NCBI GenBank assembly: GCA_022606425.2
Contig: JAHDVF020000106.1
Span: 992,001 to 1,056,000, forward strand
Direction: 5' to 3'
Origin: Lepidostoma basale
Taxonomy: Eukaryota; Arthropoda; Insecta; Trichoptera; Lepidostomatidae
Length of the DNA: 64,000 nucleotides
Part shown: positions 21,255 to 31,194 of the stretch, piece after piece
Position numbering within the stretch: position 1 is the first letter of the stretch
How the letters are laid out: each line of letters starts with the position of its first letter
Position numbers and translations under genes: made by a program
The notes under the pieces: generated by a model
Databases searched by the model: none
The model's input: only the letters and a program-made list of their open reading frames with translations
What the model was told of the DNA's origin: nothing

Positions 21255-21680
21255 TATTAATTAAATGAAGCCATCACAGCAAATGGAAATAAATCCACTG
21301 AAGCAAAAATGGTAGTACATAATGGAATTAGAGTACCGACCCTTACGTTTGGAAGTGAAGCTTGGAGCTGGCAAAAGAAGGATAAATAGCATAGAAATTA
21401 GATCACTTAGAAGTAAGAATACCGAAATACGAAATAGGAAAAAAACATAAGGCAGATGATTGGATCATAAGTAAAATTAAAAATGAATCACTTAAATGGT
21501 TTGGACATATGGAAGGAATGTACGCGAGAATAATGGTTAAAATGTTTTGTACAAGCAGTGTACGTACAAAGAGAAATTAAAAAAGACCAAGGAAAGCATG
21601 GCATGACCAAATTAATCAAATTCGATTCTGCCTACTCCTCCGGGGAAACGGCGTGATGGTAAGTTAGTTAGTTAGTTTAA
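21255..21680 (+). mobile_element. TTAG-LINE fragment with 3' end
   Basis: The plus strand carries KMVVHNGIRVPTLTFGSEAW, a decayed WFGHMEGM block, RPRKAWHDQINQI, and the end CTCCTCCGGGGAAACGGC with (TTAG)n. It has an internal deletion across the NVEEAREIC region. Confidence 0.75.
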
Positions 21681-21699
21681 CAAACTTTTATTGTTTCTT

Positions 21700-21830
21700 A
21701 ATTTTTTTAATGTACTTTGTATACAACACTCACATTTATTTAAAAAATATCAAAAATATTTGGACTAACCAGCCCTTCATCAGTGATATTAGGTATATAA
21801 ATATTTAAAATATTATCAAATTGTTTATAA
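21700..21830 (-). repeat. Family A/B foldback unit, single arm
   Basis: Starts TACTTTGTATACAACACTCA. It holds a decayed module on the minus strand: CTGATGA (21777-21783) is intact, stem II is AGGGCTGGTTAGTCC with a weak match, and GAAA is lost. Confidence 0.5.
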
Positions 21831-21882
21831 TTATGATCAGTTTTGGCAGATGTTATAATGATTTATTTTGGAACGTTTAAAA

Positions 21883-22010
21883 ACTAACTAACTAACCATC
21901 ACGCCGTCTCGCCGAAAGGGTAGGCAGAAAGAATGAACTGTCACACTTTTACTGATGTGGCACTCCATCCTTCTCTTTTCGCCCCGCGGGAGACGCGGTT
22001 TATGGAACGT
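21883..22010 (-). mobile_element. SINE-3 short copy
   Basis: CTAACTAACTAACCATCACG, then GTCTCGCCGAAAGGGTAGGC and CTCCATCCTTCTCTTTTCGC. It ends at GAGACGCGGTTTATGG. Confidence 0.7.
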
Positions 22011-22289
22011 TTGTGCTTTTGTTATAACAAATATTATGAATAATTTAAAATTTTTAAAAAATAATTAAATTCTTATTGGGGTTCAGGTTATAACTTACAA
22101 CAAAGGAAATAAATCAATGATTGGACTTGACGTTCAATTTATTTGATTATTTATAATATTTTCATTATTTTTAATTGCTTTTTTAATTTCTAAAATTTCG
22201 AGATTGTTCAAATGTATGTTTCTATTATTAACATGCAAAATTTCAACGCCATATCTTTATTAAATAAATTATCTTTATAAATGAATGAA

Positions 22290-22500
22290 AAAAATATTAA
22301 ATAGTCCATTGTTTTGGCCGAAACACTATGATACTTTAACATTTTATAACTGTTGATGAAATTTTTTTGTTTTTATATCACAATTGTATTTATTTATCAA
22401 TTACGACAGCTGTTTCATCAACCAATATTGACATCATCTGGTGTTACAATAATGTATTATAAAGTTTTTTCATTAACAGTTATAAAAATAAAAATAAAAT
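22290..22500. repeat. Family C unit, left arm
   Basis: Starts with the family end block AGTCCATTGTTTTGGCCGAA and ACACTATGATAC. The AACTGTT-type block is at both sides and the minus-strand module is at 22405-22440. The right arm is reduced. Confidence 0.6.
22405..22440 (-). ncRNA. Hammerhead-like motif, family C, U4 changed to A
   Basis: On the minus strand: CAGATGA (22434-22440), extra T, stem II GTCAAT/GTTGAT-like, GAAA, ACAGCTGT and GTC (22405-22407). All parts except the U-to-A change at the second core base match the family. Confidence 0.45.
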
Positions 22501-22696
22501 TTACATCTAAGAATTCCTGTTTTTTTTAAAGACAGTTTTTCATATAAAAATGCAATCAAAACAAATTCAATAGAACTGCCTGATTCTTTAAAAAAATAAA
22601 CGATAAATATTTATGTAGATCTAACATATTTTTTTATTTTCGTTTTATTTTCGTTTTATTTTCGTTGTTGATAAAATCTTCATAAAATAAATTAAA

Positions 22697-22852
22697 ACTA
22701 ACTAACTAACTAACCATCACGCCGTCTCCCCGAAAGGGTAGGCAGAAAGAATGGACTGTCACATTTTAACCGATGTGGCACTCCATCCTTCTCTTTTCGC
22801 TCAGCGGGAGACGCGGTGTGATGGGTTGCGAACCTCATCGCCATCTTATTTG
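22697..22852 (-). mobile_element. SINE-3 short copy
   Basis: CTAACTAACTAACCATCACG, CCCCGAAAGGGTAGGC, CTTCTCTTTTCGCTCAGCGG and GGTTGCGAACCTCATCGCC, as in the other short copies. Confidence 0.75.
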
Positions 22853-23094
22853 ATGTCTCAATTCAAGTTCCCAGCTTGTGCATGAAATAAAAATCTTTAA
22901 TTGTCCCCTAGACTGGCATTTTTCAACCGTTCGTAAGACCAGACTTGACTGGCTAATGGAAGGAAAAAAAATGAAATTTTAATTTGTTTGAACCTTAAAC
23001 CTAAATTTTAATAATTCATTGTTACTTGAACAATGATGTAAAACTCCACGTTAAATAATGTATACAAATGAAAACGATTATTAAGATATATTGA

Positions 23095-23360
23095 CGACCT
23101 TCGTGGCCGAGTGGTAAGTGCATTGACTGCCACCCCGAAGGTTCCGGGTTCGATTCCCGGCGAAGGCAGTGTTATTGTCACACTGTCTATGGTCTGGTGT
23201 AGGATTCACGTGACAGTAAAATGGCGATAGATTAGCTACCTATCACATGTCACGAGAATCACTATGATAGCTACAATACCCTTTACATCGATTTGGCTCA
23301 TGCTGTCATGATGTAAAAGAGCGATTCAACAAAATAATAATAATAATAATAATAATATAT
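23095..23360 (+). mobile_element. SINE-1, full-length reference copy
   Basis: The tRNA-like head has an A-box match TGGCCGAGTGG (23112-23122) and a B-box match GGTTCGATTCC (about 23146). These are the two internal promoter elements recognised by TFIIIC, so the parent could be transcribed by RNA polymerase III. The acceptor ends do not pair, so this is not a tRNA gene. The body (GGCGATAGATTAGCTACC, CATGTCACGAGAATCACTAT) is unrelated to tRNA. The 3' end is GAGCGATTCAACAAAAT and then (AAT)n. The source tRNA could be glycine (possible GCC anticodon), but that is uncertain. Other copies are listed across the window. Confidence 0.85.
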
Positions 23361-23460
23361 TTTATGTATTAAATATGACATGTGTCGCCTTTCTTTTGCT
23401 TTCTTTAATGTAGACATTAAATAATACTTTAGCAAGGCGAAACGTGTCATTACAATCAAA
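23361..23460. repeat. Family J unit, paired and decayed
   Basis: TATGACATGTGTCGCCTTTC faces AAGGCGAAACGTGTCATTAC. The plus side has GAAA (23439-23442) and ends ACGTGTC, but the CTGANGA block is missing. Confidence 0.5.
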
Positions 23461-23479
23461 TATAATTAAACCCCTGCAA

Positions 23480-23815
23480 AGCGGATGAATGCGTGATAAA
23501 TAAAATCTAGAAAGGGTCACTAAGATGGTTTGGACATATGGAACAAATGGATGATGGAAGAAATGTCAAAGAAATATATACAAGTAGTGTAAATGGGAAA
23601 ATAAGTCGAGGAAGGCGAAGGAAGACATAACATGACCAAATTAATCAATTATAGAAAGGCGGCCATATTCGAAGTAGGAAAAATCGACGAGCGTGCATGT
23701 CACGATGTGTGAATGTAGAAGAGGCGCGAGAGTTATGTCAGGATAGAACAATGTGGTGGTCCATCCTCTCTGCCTACCCCTCCGGGGAAACGGCGTGATG
23801 GTTAGTTAGTTAGTT
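23480..23815 (+). mobile_element. TTAG-LINE C-terminal fragment with 3' end
   Basis: The plus strand has KGSLRWFGHMEQMDDGRNVK, RRRKT-like, SRKNRRACMSRCVNVEEARE, LCQDRTMWWSILSAYPSGET, then (TTAG)4. The 3' part is well preserved. Confidence 0.8.
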
Positions 23816-24340
23816 TTTAATTATTTATAATAACCATACCATATAATAATTAATACAGAGTGTGTTATAATATTTATAATCCATATGTTTTAAATGTCAA
23901 ACCACAAAGAAAGTGCTTCATATTAAAAATTGATTAAATTATTTAAAAAAAAATTGTTATTGATATTTTGAATTTTATTTTGTTAATAAACCACAGAATC
24001 TGCTTGTAACTAGAGTATTATCCAACTTGACCAATGAGCGCCATTTTGCTCTCGTGTTGTTCAGATTGTATCTCATTTTCGGTGTTTCTCATTTACTTTT
24101 TGTTATCCGAACATAAATCATGATATCTTGTTTATTTTCGACGAAACAATGCTTCCCGCCGTTTTCATCCGAGGAATTATTCCTATCCCGAAGTAGCATC
24201 GTCCCTAATAAAGCTTCCAATTATTACGAAAACGAAAACAATCTAATATCTGTCTGTATTTAAGATGTCGACGTGTCAAATTTTTTTGAACCGCAAGACT
24301 AAAATTATAAAGCCAAAAATTGCGTAGAATTTCACGGTTG
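23816..24340. other. No recognised feature
   Basis: AT-rich on the left. The right part (24020-24200) is more balanced in composition and apparently single-copy, and no ORF is supported. Confidence 0.3.
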
Positions 24341-24344
24341 GCAG

Positions 24345-24500
24345 AAATATGTTTTGTGTGGTTTTGGGTAGCAACGTGTGATTTCTCCTTCTCGACCGAC
24401 GTTTCAGAGATCGTTATCACCACCACATTACCCAGAAAATAGAGACTGCAACGATCTCCGAAACGTCGCTCGAGAAGGAGAAATCACACGTTGTTTACCA
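24345..24500. repeat. Family I foldback pair
   Basis: Arms of ~65 bases: GTGTGATTTCTCCTTCTCGA with CGACGTTTCAGAGATCGTT faces CAACGATCTCCGAAACGTCG with TCGAGAAGGAGAAATCACAC. Both arms end in GAAACGTC when read outward, with ACGT as a short self-complementary stem and GTC. There is no CTGANGA match, so the relation to the hammerhead families is only partial. Confidence 0.65.
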
Positions 24501-24589
24501 AAATCACATAAAACATACAACGCTTATATATATTTTTTTGGTAAACAAAGCGTTAACACTATAGAATTCTGTAATATTTTTTTTCAGGA

Positions 24590-24720
24590 AATAGGGAGGC
24601 TTTACACTTTCATTATTAACGTTTATATAGTTCTCCCTATGATGAATGTGAAAAGCCTTAAAAAAATGCCGAGAAAAAAATACTCAAACGTGTAAAAAAC
24701 ATTTTTTAATTCGTACAAAA
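24590..24720 (+). repeat. Family D unit, decayed
   Basis: Contains AGTTCTCCCTATGATGAATG and TGAAAAGCCTTAAAAAAATG, then AAAATACTCAAACGTG. It aligns with the right arm of 16333-16542, but GAAA is lost. Confidence 0.45.
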
Positions 24721-24774
24721 ATTCGGCATTATTTAAATCAAATCAAATAAAAAAAAAGTACGGTTAAAGCTATC

Positions 24775-24855
24775 TATTCTTATTCTTTCTTATTTTTGTC
24801 CTGTCACACCTCCGTGGTGCATAGGGCCTCATGAACCTTCTGCTCAAGAAAGCTA
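24775..24855 (-). mobile_element. RTE-like LINE (CTTDV family) 3' end
   Basis: TTCTTATTTTTGTCCTGTCA, then CACCTCCGTGGTGCATAGGG, is the complement of the family's ALCTTDV-like end (here with E for D). Confidence 0.65.
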
Positions 24856-24879
24856 TGTATTAAAAACAGGTAAAATAAA

Positions 24880-25060
24880 ATACATAGTACCAGGAATGAA
24901 TGAAAGATAGTTCGACTTTAGGAATACAAGATACTCTCTAAAGTCAAAAGTATTTGTCTTCTGAATGTATTTTCACTAAAATCTGTGTATGATAGAGTGT
25001 CAAAATCAAATATAATAAGAGAATGCAGTAAGATTCAGAGTGTAATGAAGAAAATAATGA
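24880..25060. mobile_element. GATTT-LINE (-) and TTAG-LINE (+) scraps
   Basis: 24880-24985 is a reverse GATTT-LINE piece (CAGGTAAAATAAAATACATA; TTGTCTTCTGAATGTATTTT). 24988-25060 is a forward TTAG-LINE piece (TGTGTATGATAGAGTGTCAA). Confidence 0.6.
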
Positions 25061-25064
25061 ATCA

Positions 25065-25420
25065 AATCAGTTTATTAGTCAAAGATATTACAAACAAATT
25101 TTGAAGTTAAAGGCATCTATTGAGAACAGGTAAAATATGATAATGGTAAAATAAGTTAAATGCAATTATTTGTCTTCTGAACGTACTTTCAGTCATATGA
25201 AAGGCGACGATCTCCGAAGCGATCATTTTTAGTAGTGTGTTTGCTTTCCCTACCGGCATCACAAGAGGCAGCTTGATTCTGAATGTTGGGAATATGAGAA
25301 TAATTAAGAATATTATGTGAATCAAATCAAATCAGCTTATTTTATCAACAGACATTACAAACATTATTAATTTTAAACGCATCTATTGAGTACAAAATAC
25401 AATTTTATGATTTTGTTTAA
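25065..25420 (-). mobile_element. GATTT-LINE 3' ends, two reverse copies in tandem
   Basis: 25065-25318 begins AATCAAATCAGTTTATTAGT and encodes LPLVMPVGKANTLLKMIASE, with ESTFRRQ, on the minus strand. At about 25319 a second (AATCA)n start is followed by the same 3' UTR (TCAACAGACATTACAAACAT, CTATTGAGTAC). So two truncated copies sit head to tail. Confidence 0.75.
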
Positions 25421-25469
25421 ATTACCCGATGAAACATTATTTTATAGGAGAAAATATTTTTTTATCGTA

Positions 25470-25700
25470 TTTATTGTTTCATGGATAATGATGTTAAAGT
25501 CTACATTTAATAATTAATACGAATAAAAATGTATCTTTTCTATAAGTTTTATTATAGTTTATAGGAGTGACATATTTCGCCTTTCAAAATCAAATGTTAG
25601 ACATCCTTTCTAAGAAATTTGATAATGACTTTGAAATCTCTATAATGAAAATTCTAGAAAACAGATGTTTTTATACGTATTTCTTATTTTGTGATCGACT
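25470..25700. repeat. Family J foldback pair
   Basis: Starts TTGTTTCATGGATAATGATG and AATAATTAATACGAAT. The left arm GGAGTGACATATTTCGCCTT and the right arm TTCTAGAAAACAGATGTTTT face each other. The modules are decayed. Confidence 0.55.
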
Positions 25701-26845
25701 TTTATGAATATATAATAATAAATTGTATATTATCACTTTATTTCACAATTTTCTTTTTTTTTACTTAGGAATAGGTATGTTTGACGATATCTCTTTTGTT
25801 GTAAATTAATTTTAAAACATTTTCAAGAAAAAAAATCAGATAGAAGAAAAAAAAACTAGTTAAAAAAATAATAGTGCACATAAAAATAAATTATGGTTTT
25901 AATCGGTAAATTATTACAAAATTATAGACTTTTAATTTTACGCTACTTAATGTATGCTTTTTTATAATATATTATTAATGTTATATTTTGAAGATTACAT
26001 AAATTTTTTAATAAATAAAGTCTTGAATAAAAATCAGACTTTTCATAATAATATCTAAGTATTTTTAAAAAAGGTCGTTATAAACCGTTTAATATGGTAT
26101 TAAAATATTTATGAGATTAATTAATTAATTAAAGTTTTATGAAAAACAGTATTAATTAATTATTAAATTTAACCCTAAAACAAAATGTAGTATGAATCAT
26201 TTTGTAATTAAATAAAACTTTTTATGTTCCAAAGTTAAATGATAAAGTTTTCAAGAAAAATCCATATTAATTAGAAAAATAATTGAGACTCTTACCTTCA
26301 AAATAAAATTACTTTTTGAAAAAACCTCTGAGCACGGTGATTAAAAACTTTATGAGTAATACATTTCACTTCGTACAATAAAAATCAAATTACGTTAACT
26401 TTGAAAAAAGTTCATAAATAAACACATAACTCACTCATTTCCATCCCTCGTAAAAACTAATTAAAACAATCTAAAAATGTGTGTTAGTGCTGAAGATGTA
26501 TGCACGTTTTTTTATTGATAAATTAATTCATTTACGAGAGACGCACATCTCTGCACGGTCGGCACCAGACTGAAGGGGATTTGAGAGAAAAAAAACACAG
26601 ATGTGGACGCGTTTCCACAGCTTCGGAAAATGTCGGAGATGTTCGGTAGGCCCCGGCAGCTTCTCCGCCGCCGGCCGGCTTTGCTGTACCTACCCCATAC
26701 AATGGCAGGATTACCGAAGATAATTTATTCTATCTTAAAGAGTGTGCAATAATTGATTAGCTGGTCCACATTGTATGCAGCTTAATTTAAAGCTTAAAGT
26801 ACTCGGTAATGGATAAATTGACTTATTGATATTATAAAAAGTTAA
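25701..26845. other. AT-rich spacer with a GC-rich patch at 26500-26720
   Basis: 25701-26490 is very AT-rich with nothing recognisable. 26525-26705 is clearly GC-richer (CTTCTCCGCCGCCGGCCGGC; CTGCACGGTCGGCACCAGAC) and matches no repeat of the window. No ORF is supported. It is a candidate for a host regulatory or exon-flanking segment, by composition only. Confidence 0.35.
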
Positions 26846-26849
26846 GGCT

Positions 26850-27230
26850 TAGGCGGAGTACACAATGGTGTTCTTGTACCGACTCCTATATATATGGACG
26901 TGAATAATGGGACTGCAAAATAAGCATGACCGTAGAAATGAGAACAATTATACAAATGTGTACTAAATCTGTCTATGACAGAGTGTCAAATGCAAATGTA
27001 AAAAGTGAATTCAGTGTTGAATGAAAGTGGAAATTATGAGATTGTGATCTGAATGGTTTGGACACATGAAATGAAATAATGTTAAAGAAATGCGAACAAG
27101 ATAAATAGAAAAATAAATAGCGAGGAAAATTGAGGAAAATGTGGCATAATCAATGCGGACGAATTACAAGTCTTGGTGTCGAGAATGTATGAGGTATGCA
27201 AGTCGATGTAGTCGATCAAGTATAATACTT
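26850..27230 (+). mobile_element. TTAG-LINE fragment, heavily decayed
   Basis: Readable pieces: VHNGVLVPTPIYG, DRVSNANVKSEF, WFGHMK-like and GKLRKMWHNQC-like codons. Frames break every few dozen bases. Confidence 0.65.
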
Positions 27231-27265
27231 TATTTGGCAATCTTCAATATGAACAGAAAAAAGCT

Positions 27266-27509
27266 AATCAAATGATTTAACTGAAATTTCTTGATGGAAG
27301 TTCATTTTAAATAATAATTAAATAAAACGATGTTTTTTAACTACTTCCACTTTTGTCTTTATTTAGACAGCGACCGGTTTCGCCAGGTTCGCTGGCATCG
27401 ACAGACTGGACCAGTCTGTCAATGCCAGCGAGCCTGGCGAAACCGGTCGCTGTCTAAATAAAGACAAAAGTGGAAGTAGTTAAAAAACATCGTTTTATTT
27501 AATTATTAT
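27266..27509. mobile_element. Family E palindromic element with 11 bp target duplication
   Basis: The target sequence AGAAAAAAGCT occurs at 27255-27265 and again at 27510-27520, and is present once in the uninterrupted SINE-2 at 36930-37075. The insert has 45 bases of non-palindromic sequence and then a 199 bp palindrome (27311-27509). I count two mismatches between its 99-base arms (27399/27421, plus one in the GGTTCG/GGCTCG block). The centre is 27410. The arms hold GCGACCGGTTTCGCCAGG and its complement. No ORF. The near-perfect arms suggest a recent origin or gene conversion between the arms. Confidence 0.8.
27369..27409 (-). ncRNA. Hammerhead-like variant, family E
   Basis: On the minus strand: CTGTCGAT, stem II GCCAG/CTGGC with loop CGAAC, GAAA, ACCGGT and GTC. 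The plus arm has the same order with CTGTCAAT. Compared with CTGANGA plus one base, the sixth core position is U rather than A. That adenine is essential in characterised hammerheads, so cleavage is doubtful. Confidence 0.4.
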
Positions 27510-27533
27510 AGAAAAAAGCTCATTACCATGAAT

Positions 27534-28132
27534 CAAATCAAATCAAATCAGTTTATTTCATCAATAGACATTACAAAATTAACATTTAAGGCTTTTGAGG
27601 ACAGGTAAAATAATATATTGTATATAGTATAGGTACTACCAGAAACGCATGAGAGATGGTTCGATATTAGGAAGACAAGATACTCTCTTAAAACAAAAGT
27701 GTTTGCCTTCTGAACGCCCCCTTCACTAATATGAAAGACGTCGATCTCCGAGGAGACTGCGTTTAGTAGATTAATTGCTTTTCCCACCGGTGTCACCAGA
27801 GACAGGTTGGTTCTGGCAGCCAGTAGGTAAAAAAATCTATGTTATCGCTGTTGGAGATATCTATCGGGGACAAAAAGACCAACATCCTACAGTACGGCCG
27901 AGTTCTCAAAGTATCCCCTAATTAATCTGAAGAAATGGGTTATTAGATGTCCATCTCTTCGAAGCTGTAGAGAAGTGGTTCCAAGCATTCCCAAAAAATA
28001 ATGCCGTGGGATAGTGCCACGGATAACTAGCATACTCCCTCATGTAAAGATATATAGAAATTTTTTCTGAACCCTCTCCAGCACAACGGAATATCTCGTT
28101 TCGTGAGGACTCCATATGACAGAACTACTTTT
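27534..28132 (-). mobile_element. GATTT-LINE C-terminal half, reverse
   Basis: Starts with (AATCA)n. The minus-strand ORF at 27548-27796 contains MTPVGKAINLLNAVSSEIDV. A second piece (27918-28115) reads SEKISIYLYMREYASYPWHY, then PTALFFGNAWNH. It ends at about 28132 with codons for an SSVIWSPHETRYSV-like segment. ATGA on both sides may be the target duplication. No RT motif. Confidence 0.85.
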
Positions 28133-28215
28133 AGTATGAAGAAAGAATAGGGTCGTGTCCAGGTCCGAACCCATGTCTCCTGGATCAGGAGCCAAGTTTT
28201 CTGTTCCCTAGAACA

Positions 28216-29234
28216 CTAATATTAATTTTGTATAAATAATGTTTTTTTTTTAAACTTAAAAAATTACCAATTAATATTTTTTATAGTTCAATTGGTTTCC
28301 TTACCGGTAGACCCCTTTGCCGATTTTTTAAATATTATTGTAGACCCCTTACTTTCCGAATAATTTTTTTTAATTTTTAATATTTTTTTATAAATTGATA
28401 TAAAATTAAAAAAATATTTTTGACGTTGATACAGAGCTACTCACTTTGATAGAGTTTACTGTAGAAAATATAATTAACATTTATAGTTTATAAATCAGTT
28501 TATAAATAAAAGTATAATTTATAAATTCAAACGAAACAAAAGAAATCCTAACATTTTTATATATAATAAATATATAAAAAAACATTTTTTTTATGAGAGG
28601 GACAATTAAATTAAATAAACGAAAAATTAGGGAATTTATGTATATTATAAGAAAATATTACGTAGGTATCTGCAATGGTACTATCAGCGAGGTGGAATAT
28701 TACATTTGTACCGACGGCCTGCCTAAATGGGATCCATTCTCGTGGACTCCCATTTACATTTCACGGACCCCAATTTTTTTTCTTTTATTGACGTGGAACC
28801 CATTCAAGTCAGAATCAACCCTTGGGGTCGATATAGATAACTTTGAAAATCACTGGCACGTGGCATATTGGTCTGGAAGTACGCAATGTAACTATATGTT
28901 ACCAATATTCAATTATATGTATCCTTTATGTTTCAAAGCCAAGAACTGTAACTTAATACGGTTTAGATTATATAAGGAGGATGGAAAAAGTGTATTTGGC
29001 ATTAAGTAAAGTTATTAAGTTTCAATTTCTCATTAGAAATGTACTGCGTACTTACCATATTAGTTAGAAAAATGTTACCCCTCCACTCCCAATACAATTC
29101 CAGAATATTAAGCATTCAATTTCAATCCATTGTCATAAACGTTTGTTCTCTCATGCTCTGTCAATAAAATATACTCAATATACCTATAATACTCGTAGGT
29201 ATGAAGCAATAGCAGGTGTATATTCAAAATACAA
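28216..29234. other. No recognised gene; one unsupported 138-codon frame
   Basis: 28200-28560 contains short repeats of TAGACCCCTT. A plus-strand frame (28593-29009) begins MRGTIKLNKRKIREF and contains several W and C residues and a run of phenylalanine and leucine. I recognise no domain. It has no visible start context, splice signal or homologous copy in the window, so I do not call it a gene. Confidence 0.3.
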
Positions 29235-29465
29235 GTTACTAACTAACTAATCATCACGCCGTCTTCTCGAAGGGGTAGGCAGAAATAATGGACCGCCACA
29301 TTTCTCCGTTCATCAACATGCATACAACGTGTCATGCACGTAAGTCGATTTCTATGACTTCTCACGTGGCCGACATTAAATATTTAAATAATTTGTTTGT
29401 GGCACGTTTTCCTCGGCCTTACTCCATTTTTAGTGCCATATACATACTATCATTTACATTTAAAA
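29235..29465 (-). mobile_element. TTAG-LINE 3' fragment
   Basis: CTAACTAACTAATCATCACG, TCTCGAAGGGGTAGGCAGAA, then the complement of RACMTRCM-like and RPRKTC-like codons, ending at TTTACATTTAAAAAATAACC. Confidence 0.75.
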
Positions 29466-29479
29466 AATAACCATAATAT

Positions 29480-30075
29480 TAGGTGATATGGAGTCCTCAC
29501 GAGGCGAGATATTCCATTATGCTGGAGAGGGTTCAGAAAAAATTTCTGAGGTATCTCTACATGAGGGAGTATGGTAGCTATCCTTGGCTTTATCCCGCGG
29601 CATTTCTTTTGGGAATGCTCGGAACCAATTCTCTACAGCTTCGAAGAGATGGACATCTAATTACCCATTTCTTTAGATTAATTAGGGGATACTTCGAGAA
29701 CTCGGCCGTACTGGAGGGTGTTCGGCTTTTTGTCCCCGATAGATATCTCCGACAGCGACAGCACAGATTGTTTTACTTACCGGCTGCCAGAACCAATCTG
29801 CCTCTGGTGACACCGGTGGGAAGAGCAATTAGTCTGCTGAACGCGGTCTCCTCGGAGATCGACGTCTTTCATGTTAGTGAAAGTACGTTCAGAAGGCAAA
29901 TACTCTTAATTCTGGAGGGTATCCTGTCTTCCTAATGTTGAACCATCTCTTATGCGTTTCTGGTAGTATACTATATATAATATATTATTTTACCTGTTCT
30001 CAATAGATGCCTTAAAAATAAATTTTGTAATGTCTGTTGATGAAATAAACTGATTTGATTTGATTTGATTTGATT
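29480..30075 (+). mobile_element. GATTT-LINE C-terminus, best-preserved copy
   Basis: The uninterrupted 150-codon frame 29483-29935 reads MIWSPHEARYSIMLERVQKK, then FLRYLYMREYGSYPWLY, FFRLIRGYFENSAVLEG, FVPDRYLRQRQHRLFYLPAA, TPVGRAISLLNAVSSEIDVF and ESTFRRQ. This is the C-terminal region downstream of the reverse transcriptase of a Jockey-like LINE, with no catalytic residues. The true start lies upstream and the copy is truncated at about 29480. The 3' UTR ends TGAAATAAACTGATTTGATT and (TTTGA)n. A mariner (30078-31180) has inserted within or directly after this tail. Confidence 0.88.
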
Positions 30076-30077
30076 TA

Positions 30078-31180
30078 CATATGAAATTGGCGTTTTGTAT
30101 GGGAGGAACATAAAGTTGATTTTTTTTAAATATAATATATTTATTTAATCAAAGTATGTACCATTGCTATCTATGCACTTTTGCCATCTCATAGGTAGTT
30201 CATCGATCCCTTTACTAAAAAAACCATTCGGACGGGAATCAATAAAATCTTTGAAGTCGGTTTGGACTGCCCCATCGGAGTTGAATTTTTTCCCTTGCAA
30301 GAAGTTATCCAAATTTCGAAAAAAATAGTAATCTGTTGGGGCAAGGTCCGGAGAGTACGGTGGATGTCTTAGACAGTCCAATTTAAGCTCTTCTAATTTG
30401 GTAGCCGTCTGTTGTGCAGTGTGTGGTCTAGCGTTATCATGAAGCAGCAGTGGCCTAGAGCGATTAACCAGCCTCGGTTGTTTAGCAGCTAGCTTTTCCA
30501 TCATGGTTTGCAGTTGCTGACAAAAGACATCTGCCGTAATCGTCTGGCCAGATTTAAGAAAGCTGTAGTGAACGACACCAGCACTAGTCCACCAAACGCT
30601 CACAAGTAACTTTTTTGGAGTCAATTTTCGCTTGGGGTATGGTTTGGCTGGTTCGGCAGGGTTCAGCCATTGCGATGAGCGCTTCCGATTATCATACAAG
30701 ATCCACTTTTCATTATCATTCGATTCAAAATCCCTTCATTATTGTGCCGGTTGAGTAATGCAACGCAGCAGTCAACGCGCGTTTGTTAATTTGCTTCACT
30801 CAATTCGTGAGGTACCCACCTTTCAAGCTTTTTCACCTTCCCAATTTGCTTCAAGTGGATAAAAACAGTTTTATCACTAACACCGCAGCCTGCAGCTAAC
30901 TGGGACGTGGTTAACATCATTAATCCTTCGAGCCGTTTCTGCAGCGCTGGTGCCACGGTGGAACTCGTACTCGTAAATAACGCGATATTTCAAGTTTTCC
31001 ATTTTGTAAACTGAGTGACGCAAAAAAAAAATACAATTGAGTAAAAAACAAATGAATTATAATTTTCGAAACATAAATACTTGAGTAAATAGCTGTATAA
31101 ATTTGAATTTGGAATTCCTAACCAAAGAGAAGATATTTGAGATCAAAGTTGCCAGTACGGCAAAACGCCAATTTCATATG
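30078..31180 (-). mobile_element. Mariner element with perfect 20 bp TIRs
   Basis: CATATGAAATTGGCGTTTTG (30078-30097) is exactly reverse-complementary to 31161-31180. TA at 30076-30077 and 31181-31182 is the target duplication. The minus strand carries a broken transposase. The 1103 bp length is short for a mariner (about 1.3 kb), so internal deletions are likely. Identical TIRs suggest fairly recent activity in trans, although the ORF is dead. Confidence 0.93.
30145..31005 (-). pseudogene. Mariner transposase, frameshifted (DD34D)
   Basis: The transposase cuts and rejoins the element at TA sites through a DDD catalytic triad. The open part (30145-30699, 184 codons) has LLHDNARPHTA (second aspartate) and PYSPDLAPTDYYFF (third aspartate), with 34 residues between, the classical mariner DD34D spacing. 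Just upstream, NEKWILYDNR replaces the usual DEKW, so the first catalytic aspartate seems to be asparagine. The N-terminal helix-turn-helix part is readable at 30731-31005 (MENLKYRVIYEYEFHRGTSA; SDKTVFIHLKQIGKVKKLE) but frameshifted and with a stop. The C-terminus ends SNGTYFD. It is inactive on at least three counts. Confidence 0.92.
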
Positions 31181-31194
31181 TAAGGACCTAATAT

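Larger units (their letters stand above)
27225..28215 (-). mobile_element. SINE-2, split by two later insertions
   Basis: Three pieces of one reverse-strand SINE remain: about 27225-27265 (CAATATGAACAGAAAAAAGC), 27521-27533 and 28133-28215. The last piece has GTGTCCAGGTCCGAACCC, the complement of a B-box-like GGTTCGGACC. The unbroken copy at 36930-37075 shows the same order without interruption. The first break is the palindromic element 27266-27509, flanked by an 11 bp duplication. The second is the GATTT-LINE 27534-28132. Confidence 0.7.

Noticed and set aside
23095..23170. Possible tRNA gene
   Set aside because: A and B boxes are present, but the acceptor ends do not pair and the sequence is the head of a dispersed SINE.
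24345..24500. Family I as a hammerhead
   Set aside because: It ends in GAAACGTC in both arms, but no CTGANGA block is in the right place.
28593..29009. 138-codon frame as a gene
   Set aside because: No known motif, no splice or promoter context, and a skewed, AT-driven composition. It remains possible but unsupported.
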